From contig JADNRY010000327.1 of NCBI GenBank assembly GCA_015501585.1, positions 1 to 64,000 on the forward strand: a stretch of 64,000 nt of DNA. The letters are read 5' to 3'. This document shows positions 22,066-34,989 of this stretch, in pieces (positions within the stretch are counted from its first letter, which is position 1; every line of letters starts with the position of its first letter). This stretch comes from Rhodocollybia butyracea. Its lineage: Eukaryota; Basidiomycota; Agaricomycetes; Agaricales; Omphalotaceae. The notes below the pieces were generated by a model. It had not been told where the DNA came from. It did no database searches and saw only the letters and a list, made by a program, of their open reading frames with translations. The position numbers and the translations under genes were made by a program.

Positions 22066-24482
22066 CTACTTCTCCGAAAGCCACGGGTCACTAAGAAGCT
22101 CCTGCGCTGTCGCCCGTTTCGCGGGATCTAGACGAGCATGCGGCTCATGAAAGTAAGCAACTCTTGCGATGGTGGTGGCCGACCATAGAGCTCAAGCAAT
22201 CTAATCAACAGTTCATCAATCGCGAGGACATCATTGGGCAAACCAGACATATATTCCTCGTGAGGAAGCCCTAGTCAAGGGAACTATGAGTAATTATGAC
22301 ATTCAAAGATTATGACAACTCACCGGTCTCCCTACTGAACCAGGCTCCCCCAATTCTACTCTGTTCAAGGAGAGGGAGTGGAAATTTACCGAATACCAGA
22401 TACATCCACAAAGGATACAGTAATTTCTCGTCCAAGCCATCCGGATACAGCGGGTGCGCGGTGAGAAGGTGGAAAAGCTATCCGATGAATGAGAGTTCTG
22501 CAGAAAAGTATTGTGAACGCTATGCACATACTGTCAGGCCAGTACTCCATATATCCACCGAGCTGTCCCAGTCAGCTTGAATGAACGCTTCAGGAGCCCG
22601 CAAGGCAGCAGCGGATATATCGCTGGGATATTCGTGAACCTTGTCCGAAAAACATGCTAAATAAGGTCGGTCAAAGCAGGATAAATAAGTTCACAAGGTT
22701 ACGCGCCAACACCAAAATCCATTAGTTTGAACCTGCCATTCTTCCGCCACCACTCAAGGTCTAGTCTATCGCCATCAGGGAAATTACCAAGGGGAGCAGC
22801 CTTTGTTATTACACAAGATCCATTCTCTTTATCATTGAACTCGAACGTCTCATGGTCCTTTGGATTGAAATCGGACGGCGTAACCTCAAAATTCAGTTGC
22901 ATTATGATGTTCGACGATTTCACGTCTAGAATACCACCCTTTAACAGTTATGACAGAAGAGGTCTTTGCGTACATACCTGTATGAATTATTTTGCATTCG
23001 CGATGACAATAGTCTAGTGCAAGCAAAAGATCGCGCATAACAAGTTTGACGAAACACTGCGGCAGCGTCAAAAAATACCGGGCGAAATTATTGCCGAAAT
23101 TATCGCTGTAATTGCTTACCTTTTTCGATAGAGATTTCGCGTGTAAATCTTTGATAATTTCGGCTGAAAAATATACTGTAATTGATTATGTTTTTCAATC
23201 CGAATTTCACCGGTAATCTGTTATCTATTTCGTCCGAAAAAGGTAATGAAATTCCTTATCTATTTCATTAAAAATTTCGCTCGAAATTATTACAAGGTAA
23301 TAACTGGCCAAGAACTGGGAGGCTCGGTCATGTGATGCATCTGACAAGATTTCCTGTCTTTGAACGCGACTTATGGGATCCTGTACATGCATGGCTGCAC
23401 TAGTCACACCCAGACATAAAATTGCTACACCTCTGTCCAGTTCTGCTCTCACATTCGCCTAAAGTATTGTCAGATGCATCACATGACGGAGCCTCCCAGT
23501 TATTACCTTGTAATAATTTCGAGCGAAATTTTTAATGAAATAGATAAGGAATTTCATTATCTTTTTCGGACGAAATAGATAACAGATTACTGGTGAAATT
23601 CGGATTGAAAAACATAATCAATTACAGTATATTTTTCAGCCGAAATTATCAAAGATTTACACGCGAAATCTCTATCGAAAAAGGTAAGCAATTACAACAA
23701 TAATTTCGGCAATAATTTCGCCCGATATTTTTTGACGCTGGCGTAGTGAAAAACTCAGGGAATCTATGAGTACCTGCTGTTATGTCGAAGCCGAGAGTGG
23801 GTAGATCAAATCCTAGAAGTTCAGTGACGAGACAAGTATGCACGCCATAGCGGCTCTCCGTAGTAAATGCGTCCAAAATACGAGGTACACAGTTGCTGCC
23901 TGGGTGGCTAGGATTTGCTTCTTCGATACGTTCCAAGAACTTTATCTCTGGCGAGCGTTTGCGTTGAGACTCGATGACGGTAGTTACAGCTAAGGACGAG
24001 CATATTAGAGTGCATACAAACTTATTAGTTGATGCGAACCGGTAGAAATTTTGAGCGCCACACAAATTCCTTTTCTGCAAAAGTTGAAGAGGAAAGCATC
24101 AGATTGATTGATTCTCGTGGCAGAAGTCTAGTGAATACACAGGTACATACAGATGGTTACGATCTTGGGCCAGCCACACTGTCGATTGCATCCCATGACC
24201 GAGTTTTCGGAGGATCTCATATCGTTCAGAATGCAGGCGTTCACCAATGAGCGTGGGACGATATCCACCTAGTTCGTAGCCTGTACGCGCTTCAGCAAGG
24301 CGAAGCCATTGCGGTTCTGGAGTAGTAGTTTTCGGTAGCGAGTTGGTTATTGTTGAAATGACGCGTAATTTTGGTTTGAGAGGATGTTTCAGGATGCCTA
24401 TAATTACATGGAGGTGACGGTTGCAAGTATACATAAGTACCTTTGTGGGTCCAGAATTTGTTCTTGTTTGAGCGCTGAGCAC
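22066..24482 (-). CDS. SRPK-like serine/threonine kinase, split by a transposon
   Basis: Minus-strand exons encode 'GGYRPTLIGERLHSERYEIL', the Gly-rich loop 'KLGHGMQSTVWLAQD', 'GICVALKIST' (VAIK-like), 'EEANPSHPGSNCV', 'GVHTCLVTELLG', then 'FPEFF|VKLVMRDLLLALDYCHREC', the catalytic loop 'IIHTDVKSSNI', 'DFGV', 'HEYPSDISAAALRAPEAF', 'LYPDG' and a last exon 'RLDPAKRATAQELLSDPWL' with stop at 22066. This is the layout of the expanded SRPK-type kinase family in agaricomycetes (spacer between lobes, 'IIHTD'). Catalytic residues are kept. A 694-base CACTA-like element sits in the exon between 'PEFF' and 'VKLVM'. With the element and one 3-base repeat left out, the frame is continuous. The start codon is uncertain. 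Splicing after 'DFGV' would need a non-standard donor. As it stands the gene is probably disabled unless the element is spliced out. Confidence 0.75.
23055..23748. mobile_element. CACTA-type foldback MITE with 3-base target duplication
   Basis: The 694-base element starts CACTGCGGCAGCGTC and its right end, read backwards, starts CACTACGCCAGCGTC. Arms of about 280-290 bases are near-perfect inverted repeats (23055-23345 against 23748-23469) around a ~120-base centre. The left arm has an extra 11 bases near 23308. AAA lies on both sides (23052-23054 and 23749-23751), the 3-base duplication expected of CACTA/EnSpm elements. It has no transposase frame. Arms are AT-rich and full of GAAATT and its complement. 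It interrupts an exon of the SRPK-like kinase. Confidence 0.9.
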
Positions 24483-24891
24483 GCTCTCCTTCGACTTGAT
24501 ATTGAAGTAGATACAGGTATGGCACTTCCAAGGAGAGGGGGGATAATGATCGATTCTAACTCATGAAATCACAATTAATCTCGGACATCCATTTTCATTT
24601 TCCATTTTCGCCGTTCGGGACAATGAGTAAGGCGCTCGGACGCGCTCACAGATTGAAGATCACGTGCCGAGTGGTAAACTGCATACATCCCAAAGCATTT
24701 TGAACAGGTGCGATGCGGTGACAGGTCGTATGGAAGGAATATGCATTTCTTGATCTCAACGCTGAAGCTAATCTTAGATCCTTCTTCGACTGTTGTCTAC
24801 AAGCGCTTAGAGTGGATGATGGGGCAAGATCAAGAGTCCTGCCGTATGTTTGTTAACTACATGTGTAAGGAGCATGATAAACACAAATGTA

Positions 24892-25725
24892 TTACGTCGA
24901 AAGGCCTGCTTCCTTCAACACGTCCGCGTTATAGGTAACAAGGTCTGAAGCCTTCAGATGAGAGATATCCGAGTAAGTCACTAGCCTTGCTTTAGACCCT
25001 TCTTCCACCTCGATCTTTGTGATAGAGAGATTGAAACAGATCCAGTTTGTCACTTGGTTTGGTTCTGTCTCAACTCTACCGGTCGATATCAGGTTCTTTA
25101 CCAACGCAGAGATAAATCCTCCGTGTGAAACTACCAGGACTTCGTAAGGCTTTTTGCCTGGAGCTTCGGTTAATTCTTTGACAGTTGTATCCCACCAGTC
25201 CAGCGCTCTAACCGCGAAAGACTCGGGGCTCTCTGCTGTCTCGTCGTCAGTATAGTTTCGCCTCTCCGACAAGTGTTTTCCTTCTAGTTTGCCCAAACAC
25301 TTTACACAAGTAACGGTTAACTTCATCACCGGGTAGATTTTTCTAGAACGCAAACACTTACGCGTTCTCTAAGACTTTCAGTTCGCTTAACCAAGATTTT
25401 TTCGCGCCTAGGATGGCCGTTTACAATAATCTCTGTGGTCTGATCAAAATATATCGCATCCTATTGTAGAGTTTGGAGCTCCTTACCTCTGCCGCCCTTT
25501 TCAAATCGCTGGTAAGCGCGAAATCCAAGTCTACTTTACTGAAAGCATCTATAGCCATCGCCGCCTGCTCTCTTCCGGCTTGATTTAACAGGGTATCTCG
25601 CTGGCCTTGTATGATATGTGCTCTGTTTTCATCTTAGCGTTCAGCGTCAGACCTAACAATCATAGGAATCTCTAAGACTCACCTGTCTCCCCATGCCGCA
25701 CGATATACACTCTTGCAACGATCAT
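24892..25725 (-). CDS. Histidine phosphatase (phosphoglycerate mutase-like)
   Basis: The minus-strand start at 25725 reads 'MIVARVYIVRHGET', with the catalytic R-H-G-E. Introns split it; later exons read 'DENRAHIIQGQRDTLLNQAG', 'DFALTSDLKRAAE', 'GKLEGKHLSERRNY', 'VLVVSHGGFISALVKNLI' (second catalytic histidine) and end 'NADVLKEAGLST'. This is the fructose-2,6-bisphosphatase/phosphoglycerate-mutase-like branch, with the L-x-E-x-x-x-G-x-x-E-G segment in variant form. Substrate unknown: small phosphate esters, by family. It is divergent from the CAX gene, with only 198 bases between the start codons. Confidence 0.85.
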
Positions 25726-25923
25726 GGTCGTGGCGCAGAAAAGGATGCCAGTTTTCCAGGAATGGCAACCGTAGGCCCGTAAGTGGCCATCACCGGATCA
25801 CAAGCCGAATTTTTAAATAAGCTTGGCTTGGCATAAATTTCAACATACGTAACGTATATAGTCCCCATTTAGACGCTCTCTACAGCTTTTACTACCACGC
25901 TCATTGAATCCGTACCTTCAACC
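25726..25923. promoter_or_regulatory. Shared divergent promoter (phosphatase / CAX)
   Basis: These 198 bases separate two divergent start codons. A TATA-like TATATA at 25855-25860 lies about 64 bases before the CAX start codon, and a TTTAAATAA lies at 25812-25820. Function is inferred from position. Confidence 0.4.
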
Positions 25924-28038
25924 ATGTCTTCAGCATCTTCAGAAAGAACGGCTCTGCTACCCAATGGCGATCGCAGACATTTCTCAGAATCTGACAACAA
26001 CTTCCTTCAACGAACTTCACTTTTATTCAAAACAGAAGGGCAGCCTTCCCATCTTGCGTCATGGAAATTTTTTCTGTTTGGGTCCTGGATTAACGTCCTG
26101 CTCGTCTTTGTGCCTCTGAGCATCATCGCGCACAATCTTGATCTAGACGCTGCCTTGCGGTTTTCGTTCAGCTTCTTTGCAATTGTCCCCCTAGCTTCAG
26201 TAAGTTCAACCGTTGGTCTCCTTAATTCTGGTATTAATTTATGCTCTGTTAAGCTTTTGGGTACTGCGACCGACGAAATGTCAATCAAACTTGGTCAAAC
26301 TCTTGCTGGACTGTTAAATGCTTCGTTTGGAAATGCGGTCGAAATTATCGTTGGCATTGCTGCGCTCATGCAAGGTTCGGGTTCACAGCAGGAAGAAGTT
26401 CCTTTCTTTTACTGAACTTGCCACAGATCAACTCGTCATTGTACAAAACTCCGTTAGTTCATGATTCAATCCGTTTTGTCCGGAGTTTCATTCTCCTTCT
26501 AGTTGCTTGGATCCGTCTTGTCCAATATCCTCCTTGTTCTTGGATGTTCGTTCCTAGCTGGTTCGTGCATCTATATGCGAATTTAACGCGGGTTGATTGG
26601 CATTTTGCACTCGTCTAGCCGGATTCAAATTTCCCGAAAGCAATTTCCAAGTAACTGCAGCCCAAGCGTGAGTCTGCTGTCGACTTCGCTTCTTCCTAGT
26701 TTACCGATAATCCCATTAGTTCAAGTTCGGTACGTTGCTCCGTTGCATATCTCAAGTAGTCTCAAATACGATTTCTTTCTTTAGTTGATGACGCTGGCTT
26801 GCATAACTCTAGTCATCCCCGCTGCGTACTACAGTACCAAATCCTCCGGAAATGCATTCATGGACCCTCACACGAATGCTATTACAAACATGGGTACAGC
26901 GGAACATTCTCTTTTTTTTTTCCCGATTCCTTACATTCTAATATAGATCCGGAAAGATTGAGTGGATTGTTGATCATCTCCAGAGGAACCGCCATTCTGC
27001 TGCTTGTAGTTTATGTAGCGTATCTGTATTTCCAGGTGAGCACGTATGGGTTCCGAGTATGAAATCGTCTTACTCAACGCCGTATCCAGCTCAAGTCTCA
27101 TGCCTATCTCTTCACCGCTGATGATGAAGGTCAAGAAGAGGAAACCCCCAACATGAACATCGTCTCTGCCGCTGCCGCGTATGACTTAATCATACACCCA
27201 ACAGGATTCTTGATTAATCGTTCAACGTAGACTTCTAATCGTGACCGTCATCACCGCGTTTTGCGCCGACTACTGTGAGTGAAGAATATCTAATCATACC
27301 TGCGCTCACAAGTTTTTCAGTGGTTGCATCCATTGAAGAATTCGCCGACCGTTATCACATCCCCAAACCATTCATCGGACTTATCTTGCTACCTATCGTC
27401 GTACGCAGAATCAATATGCAGCAGAATCCTTTAGCGCTCACATCATACTTTCAGGGCAATGCCGCGGAGCATGTCACATCTATCTGGATGGCGCTTAAAG
27501 GTCAAATGGAGCTTACCATTGGAATTTGCGTTGGTTCTTCGATTGTGAGTGATCTTCGATTCCCGCTTTTGGGTAAATACTCAGTGACATCTTTCCAGCA
27601 AATCGCCGCCTTTGTCATTCCGCTTTTGGTTATCATTGGATGGATGTGAGTCATCTTGAAGCCTGATATTCCTGTGCTGATATTGATATGTTTGAAAGCT
27701 CCAACCACGAACTTACCTTATTCTTCGCCAATTTCGAGGTATGTTTGAGCATTTTCTCGTTTGAACGTCTCTGAGCTGAGCCTTTTCCGCTTTTCCAGAC
27801 AATTGCGTTCTTTGCATCTGTTTTCCTGGTCAACACGCTAATCCAGTCAGTGTTGATTTCATATAATCATATCGCTCGCTCATTGTATATACACAGAGAT
27901 GGAAAATCAAACTATATGGAAGGTTTAATGCTCATTACCCTCTACTTGGTCATTGCACTTGCCTGTGCGTCTCCCTTTCTAGTGTTAATTTCTGTTCCGA
28001 GAAACTGACTATCCTAACTTCCAGTCTGGGTGTCATAA
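25924..28038 (+). CDS. vcx1: Vacuolar-type Ca2+/H+ exchanger (CAX family)
   Basis: It starts 'MSSASSERTALLPNGDRRHF'. Membrane segments follow: 'LLVFVPLSIIAHNLDLDAAL', 'FFAIVPLA'. The first CaCA motif is 'GNAVEIIVGIAALMQ' and the second is 'GNAAEHVTSIWMALK', both with the key G-N-A-x-E. Between them are 'NILLVLGCSFLAG', 'DPERLSGLLIISRGTAILLL' and a short acidic loop. It ends 'LIVIALAFWVS', as in VCX1 relatives. About eleven introns of ~50 bases are visible with GT-AG ends and no frame breaks were found. The protein moves Ca2+ into the vacuole against protons and takes part in calcium tolerance and calcineurin signalling, by family knowledge. Confidence 0.9.
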
Positions 28039-29717
28039 TCACAACTCTCTATCTGTCCGTTCGCTTCAAACTACCAAAAATATATTACATTTCGCTCTAT
28101 TGATCATCGCCTGTATCCTGTATCTTCACTTTCCTCTGGACCTGGCGCGTTACCTTCTTCCCTGTACAGTGCGTTATACCTATCTCATTTTCGTTCGCAT
28201 TACATTCTATCACTTACCAACTAGTGTATCCACACCTATCTACACTTGCTTATATTTACTCTTCCGGATATATATGTAGTTCAATTTGACTCCTGCTACT
28301 GAAGTTCAAAAGTCCGCACAGATATAGTAGATTATCCAATGTGTATTTTTATTATGTTTTTGAAACTTATTGGTATGGTGCATACTCACACGTGCTCTCG
28401 CACTGCCACTGCTTCGATTCGTACATTAGACCACCATCCCAGATAACCCCGTATAACGACTACTACCATTGCGTATTCTCCTGTTACCTGAAGCCTAGCT
28501 TCGCCTCTAGAATATAATGTGGTCCTGTCAATGTGTGCATCCTTTCGTTAGTGTTCTGTCGGGACTGAATGACAGCCTTGGCCCTTTCACTAACTGGAGT
28601 ATACGAACGGAGTATAGGGTGAAGAGTATCATGGATGCGGCATGCATGGATGATTGAGAACCCATGCCTCGAATCTTCCTTCGCAGGTTTAGTGCAACTG
28701 TCGACGTAATTCACTTCGGCGTGTCGACCTTTGGCGAGCTTCATCACCAGCTGGAGATCTTTCCGAATTCCACTCAGTTCACGGTCGCGGTTCGTCGTTT
28801 ATGCCCGCAAAAGTAAAAGGGCATTCTTCGAGAATCTCACCAGATGGGAATTTGCCCCTTCCTCACAGTGTTCCTCTTCTGCTGAGGCATCCAAGTCATC
28901 TCCTGCCTTCTTCTATTGAAGCATCCGGGTACTCGCCAGCTGGGTGGATCGATTTTTTGCCTTTCCTTCGCGACATACACTTTTGACTCTGTAAAACACC
29001 GTCCTCGGCTTGTTCCCGCATAGCAGCTTTATGCAAAATCAGCCAATCCGAGACCCTCTATTACTTACCCCCGAACACGCTTTTCTTTTCTCGTTGGTTG
29101 CCCTCATTCAAGACGCGACCCGCATATTTTCCTATATTTTCCTCTCTCTTCATCGCTCACGGTTGTTAGGTTTAAGTCACCTCCAAATCCTTTCCTTACG
29201 AGACTTCTGAGTCTGTACTGGAATTGTTTTCATGGTTTTCCGGCAGCGCACATGCGCCCCTTCGCCGAGAAGCGGCGTCAATTCCATCATCGACATGGAC
29301 ACGCTCAATCAATACTCCCTTGTACTCGATTTATAGCAACATTAAACAGCTTTTGAATACAATACAGTATCTAGCCTTCCGTCTGGTGAATCTTAGTACC
29401 TTTCCCTTCTTCGATGCGCATCAGTTGTGATAACTGGTATGACTGACCTGATCTCGACATACGCCTCAGTCAGCTGATGCTTGAATGTATAGTAGGGCAA
29501 TCTTTGTCAGAAACAAACGGATCTGTTCTGCGGGAAATCGGGACCAACAAGGGCAAATGAATACAATGCTGTACAATTTAGATGCTGTATTGTCTTCATG
29601 ATGCCTTGGAGTTTAGACGCTCGAATGCTATAAAAGCTTTCCAATCGAAGGCCTCCAGTCTATGGTACTTGTTCTCTCATGCATAGAAGCAACATACAAA
29701 ACAATCCTAGTAATGGG
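28039..29717. other. Long stretch without a recognisable gene
   Basis: Open frames here are short, on both strands, and lack motifs or consistent splice sites. The right end is the upstream region of the EF-hand/ZZ gene. Confidence 0.35.
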
Positions 29718-32700
29718 ATGAAGGACGGTCGAAACGCTGATCTAAAGAGAGATCATAATCCTTCACGAGGTAAGTTCAGTAATTCCTTTGGCCATCCTTG
29801 CGCTACGCACTAACATCGGATACCTCAGACGATCAAATCACGGATATCACCGCAGCATATCAGGCAGCTTCCAACTTCCAGTCGAATAATCAAGATGCAA
29901 TTTCTAAAACAGGCTCGAGAATCCAGTCATCAGACGAGTTTAAAGCGATAGAGGGCCAAATCAAGGACTTCGCCACATCGAGCAAAGTGCTCATGGGCAT
30001 TCTCGATGATCTACGAAAGATACATCCTGTTATAGGCGAGCCAAATATCCCCATCGTGAAGGGACCAAGCACTGACAGCGAGTGCCAGATGTCGTCGTAC
30101 TAGCATTCAAAGCTGTCGTAACGCTCGAGCTTCAACGTCGCGATAATGACCAGAAAGTTTTAATTTTGCAGGTCAAAATGCATGATATGATGGAGACTTT
30201 TCTTCAGTGAGTATTATACTATTTATTATTGGGTGGAATCTTTATCTCAAATCGAACAGACTTCAAATCATCACCCCAGACAAAAAAGAACCTAAGAGAG
30301 GGTTTACGGTAGCGGAGAGCTTGACAAAACTGTGTGATCAAATCTCAAAGGATATTTCGTCGTGTGGAAATCTCTGTGATTCATATTCGAAGAAACGGCG
30401 GCTAAGTAAGTTTAACATTTTAGATTTGCCCGTGCCTACCCAATGATGTTTCTCTAGTTAAGCTGCTTAAAAGTCCAATTTATGAAGGCCGACTATCTGG
30501 GTATATTACGTCCTTCATTGAACGGCGCACTGAGCTACAAACGACGCTCAGTATGTTCACTGCGCACAAAATCCACGCAGCTATATCTATCTTGGAGAAC
30601 AATGAGGCGGTTCTCCAGTCAATCAGTGATTCTATCAGTCTAATTTTCAAGCAACTACGTTTCCAAACCCCACTTGAGAAGAGGCTGTGGGAAGTTGTTG
30701 AGGCTAAGGGTGGCTTGGATAAATGCATAGCAGATGATTCCGCATTGAGCGAACTACTGAAGCTTGATATGTATGGGTATGTTCTCTCGTTAATCCTCTC
30801 ATTGATATCAAAAACAACTCAGTCTATAGCCTAGAAGCTTCGGGCAAAGAAACTGAGTCAGGACCCGATGCAGACACGACTCCTTACTCTTATCGCCACC
30901 ATCAAAGTCAGCCTGATACATATACTCGAACCACTGGACCAAACCGAGCTATGATTATGGAATTCCACCAACGACTTCAAGACATCCCCTCCCAGAGTCA
31001 TATGTACCAACCCCGAGCTATGGGATCCCACCAACAACTTTGAAATACCCACCGCCGGAGCTGTATGTACCGATCCCGAGCTATGGAACTCAACCAATGA
31101 CTTCGAGATATAATACTTCCCCTCCGAAACCGCTAATGGCGTATGATTCTGTGCCGCGTTTTCCATCCCGTCCACATCGTACCCCCGAATATACCCCAAA
31201 TTTGTATACCGAAACCAAAGCCATACTCTAGCCCATACTCGTACGCCCATACTCCACACTCACGTTCTCGACCTTCAGCCTATGATGGTTATAGGAAGGG
31301 GAAGGGAAGGGGAAAGAAGACGCCGAAGAGCCTGCTGCCAGTATTCCGAGCAGCCCTCCGCAGCACATAATCAAAGAGTTGAAAGAAGAATTGCAGATTG
31401 CTGTTGATGATGACTTGAAGAAGAACATGCAGATCTTTATGCGCAAACTTGATGTACAGCGGCGTCAACTGCTGGACATTGAAGCTGCCGTCATTCGTCA
31501 ATCGAACCGAGTAATCTCAGCTGTTCGACAAGGCCCTCATGATAGAGTTCATGATCCTGTGAGTAGACTAGTTTCAGGATGCAACACAATTAACTAAGCT
31601 TCAATTTAAGGAACTACGTGAGATATGGAAGGAAATGGTATCCAGTTTACTCTCTCGTTTACTCTCTCATTTACTCATATATTTAGGGGTGGAAGTTGGG
31701 AGTTCAAGTGGACGAATTTGTCCACACCCTACTCGACTACTATGAGGCTCAAAATAGTAATTCAGGGATCGTCGACACTTATCTTGGTATCGCACCCCGG
31801 CCTGGTTTGTCTGTGGAAGATCAAACACTAGCACTGAAGGACGCGTTCTCAACTGCCAAGCGACAGGCAGCGGAAAAATGGACTCTGAAACACATTAACA
31901 TGAAGAATATTGGACCGCTCAGAGAACTGTTCGATGGAGATGCGAGCGGATATGTGAGCGTTTGGGAAGCAAACCAGGTTGCTTCATTACGTCCAAAAAA
32001 CTGGAGGTAAGTATGTTAAACGCCTCTTTCAGTTTCACTCCAAGTAATACAATAACAGCTTTGTGCAATGGTTGGCATATTGGGCTGCTGGTGAGTATGT
32101 TTCAAGTATTCAAGTCCTCGCAGTGAGTTTGATCTTCAGGTCGCCATTTTACTATTTGGCGGTATCGACAAAGGATCGGTGCCATAATTCTCCAAATGCA
32201 TAAATCAATAGAAAAGCTGTTACCAACCAACAGGGCCGTTGTTGACCATTATCTTTTCACTCTTCGCATTGTGGATAAAATAATCTGGCAAATCACTCCC
32301 TGTGCCGAGAAACCAGAGGGAATATTAGCAGAAAGTATCGCAGATTACACAAGGACCGAAGAAGCTATCATGGATCAAAAGCTGAAAGCTTTAGACTACG
32401 AAATTGACGCACCTGACACCCTTGGGCTGATTATCGGAAAATCACAAATTGAACGCGTACGTAGCTTGGGTTGTATACCGTATTTTCAGCATACCTATAG
32501 TACTAATCGGCCTCTTCAATAGGACCTTCTCCCCTCATTTACCTCCTCGTCGGGCACCATCTGAGAATTATCCAAGCTGGCTTTGATACAGTCTTTGATC
32601 GCGAAGAGCTCTCTTCTGCTGAAGAAACGCTTCGTCAAATTTTTGATGCAGTTCTTGTTCGAGTTGGCGATCTTTTTTGTCCGTTTATATTCCTGGCTAG

Positions 32701-34989
32701 CAGATTTGATTCAGTGCTGATTCTCTGTACAGCGTTGATTGAGTCACCTTTTGCTCTTTTCAATGGCACTATGGATACTTTTGCGTTTGGGATGGTATGT
32801 AATTGTGTTAAGATTTGTGAATTCTAATCTACATTGATTCTCTTACTAGTACTCGGGTATTTCCAAAACCAAGATCCTGATCTAACCCTTCTGGACTATG
32901 CCATTACAGAATCGGACCTTGCTAATACTTCGGACTCATTGAATTCGAGCCTGAAGCTCAAGTATACTTCACCAATAATTCCTGACTTTTTTCCCCAAAA
33001 CGAGTTACAACCTACCAAGCTGGAGGACTATATCACAGGCGTAGAAGGATTCTGGACTGGACACCTATTCGATGAAAACAACCTTGCTGTTCATGGAATG
33101 CTAGAGTTTCAAGTGGTTACTTGGGCCTTCTCAGATAGAAGCTTCCAGGCGAGGGGGAGCTACTCTCAAGGATTGATCTTCGTTGACGGAACAATAGACA
33201 TCCACGGCCAGCAAGGGAGTCTAACAGCGCATATTCAAAATCGTCCAGACTACGACAAAGATGAGAAATTTAATGTATTCCTAACAGGAAGTTTGAATAT
33301 CGTGCGCGATCCTTCGGCCAGGAGTTCGGTGAGTGAAGCGTTAGTGTAACTATATTGCAGGATCTGACAGGTATGTTTAGGTCACCAGATCACTGCCTCC
33401 TCAGTATACAATATCTGGAGAATGGGGCTATACTTCAGACCAGAAAGTTCAGGGTGCTTGCTACTTCAGTCAGACACCCGCTTGGGTCCATTACTTTAAA
33501 CCCATGGCAATTCCTGCTGACTATTCCACTGGCTTTTCTGGTGATGCATGGCAGATGCGACAAGCACGAGTCAGATCTTTATGGAAATTTGCATGTTACG
33601 CTTCTTTGCACGAAGTTTATGCCCTAAAAGGTCTACTACGAACTGAAACGGTCCGTGGAATGCTTCAGCAGTTACGGAAAGGGACAGAGCTCGCCCGATA
33701 TCAATATCTACTGTCAGATAAATCGCCAATGAATACGACGGATCAAGAGATGATGAACCATCTTCTTTTGACATCTGCGCCATGGAATATGCGACTTGCT
33801 CGTTCAGTCGCCCGCACCTGTTTTTCTTGGGCTACTTTACACTAGTACGTCTATTCCCACTTGTAAAATTGTGTACTAATCCTCTTCTTCCAAAGCTATA
33901 GCTTGTGTTCGACATGCAGCGGTGTTATCTTGGGAACTCGCTATTATTGCTGGACTTGTTCGTTAAACTTGTCACCAACTGGTCAACCCTGCGATTTCTG
34001 CGCAACTTGTCGCCACGAACACGACGATACTGAATTACATTGTTTACTGAAGCTGAGGCGCTTCTATCACGAACGGGATGCCATTATACCAGAACGTGCA
34101 CAGGCTTTGTATTTTCGACCATCGCGATACACTATGCCTCTGGGCACTCCACCTCCACCACCTACGCTCTCTAACGACGACTCAGGCCCTCGTCATGAGA
34201 ATGATAGGTTAGATCCTGATGACGACTCATCTCAATCAAGTGATAGAGTCAAACGTGTCCGGTTCTCAATGGGGCCGCACCAGTCACCCTCTGCAAGCCG
34301 CGATCCCTGGAAACGTAACAACGAGCGACAAAGAAGCTTCCCAACATCAGGAGTATTTGCAGATGCTCATCAGCAGCTTCTAAGCACGCATTGGACTACC
34401 AATGATACCACGATCATTGAGTCGGGGCAACCATCCTTGCCCGACCTGATGCGACAGCCTTGTGCTTCATGTCATAACCCAATAGACCTCGAAGTGGATA
34501 TTTATTGGAGTTGTGTAATCTGCTGTAAGTCCGACTATATACTTGCTCACCCAGAATCCTGATCGTTCCTCTTTAGCCGATCCCAGTATAAATAAGTTCA
34601 CCGTGGTTTGTTCCGACTGTGAGCTGGGGGATTGTCCCGTTCCACCAATGAAAGGTGTTTCTTTCCGTCGTAATCGCAAGGGCAGAGTGCGACCAATTAC
34701 TGGAAATGAAGCGATGGGTAAGGGTGATAAGCCCAACACAGAGGAAGTACATTCTCTTGACCATCCTCTTTTGCGGGTATATTCAGGTCCCCCAGTTTTT
34801 TCACCCCCTCCGTATATTCCGATGCCTTGGTTTCCGAATCAATTCTCTCAGATCAGTCGCACCAGTAAACGTCAAATGGCCGTGAAATTTATCAAGGGAT
34901 TGTTTGGTAATAAGCTATCTTCGGCCTCAGACACACAGTCACCGACTATCATTATTCCCGAGTCCGGAACGCTAGATGGTACGTTTTGA
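29718..34989 (+). CDS. Large EF-hand and ZZ-type zinc-finger protein, unknown function
   Basis: Start 'MKDGRNADLKRDHNPSR' joins by an intron to a helical N-terminal region ('DDQITDITAAYQAASNF', 'LRKIHPVIGEPNI', 'VVLAFKAVVTLELQRRDND'). A Pro/Tyr-rich stretch with three related ~65-base units follows (30950-31110, 'PSYGIPPTT'). A coiled helix ('IKELKEELQIAVDDDLKKNM') leads to an EF-hand near 31925-31965 with loop D-G-D-A-S-G-Y-V-S-V-W-E, a good calcium loop. Then come 'SFVQWLAYWAAG', a beta-rich domain ('GVEGFWTGHLFD', 'TIDIHGQQGSL') and a ZZ-like finger at about 33903-34040 (C-x2-C-x9-C-x2-C...C-x2-C). A second C-x2-C cluster lies near 34460-34520. I place it in an agaricomycete-specific group with no known role. 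Frame breaks occur near 31205, 31310 and 32855. The 3' end is uncertain. Confidence 0.65.

Noticed and set aside
23055..23748. Long foldback read as a transcription terminator or CRISPR-like repeat
   Set aside because: ~285-base arms with CACTA ends and a 3-base duplication identify a transposon.
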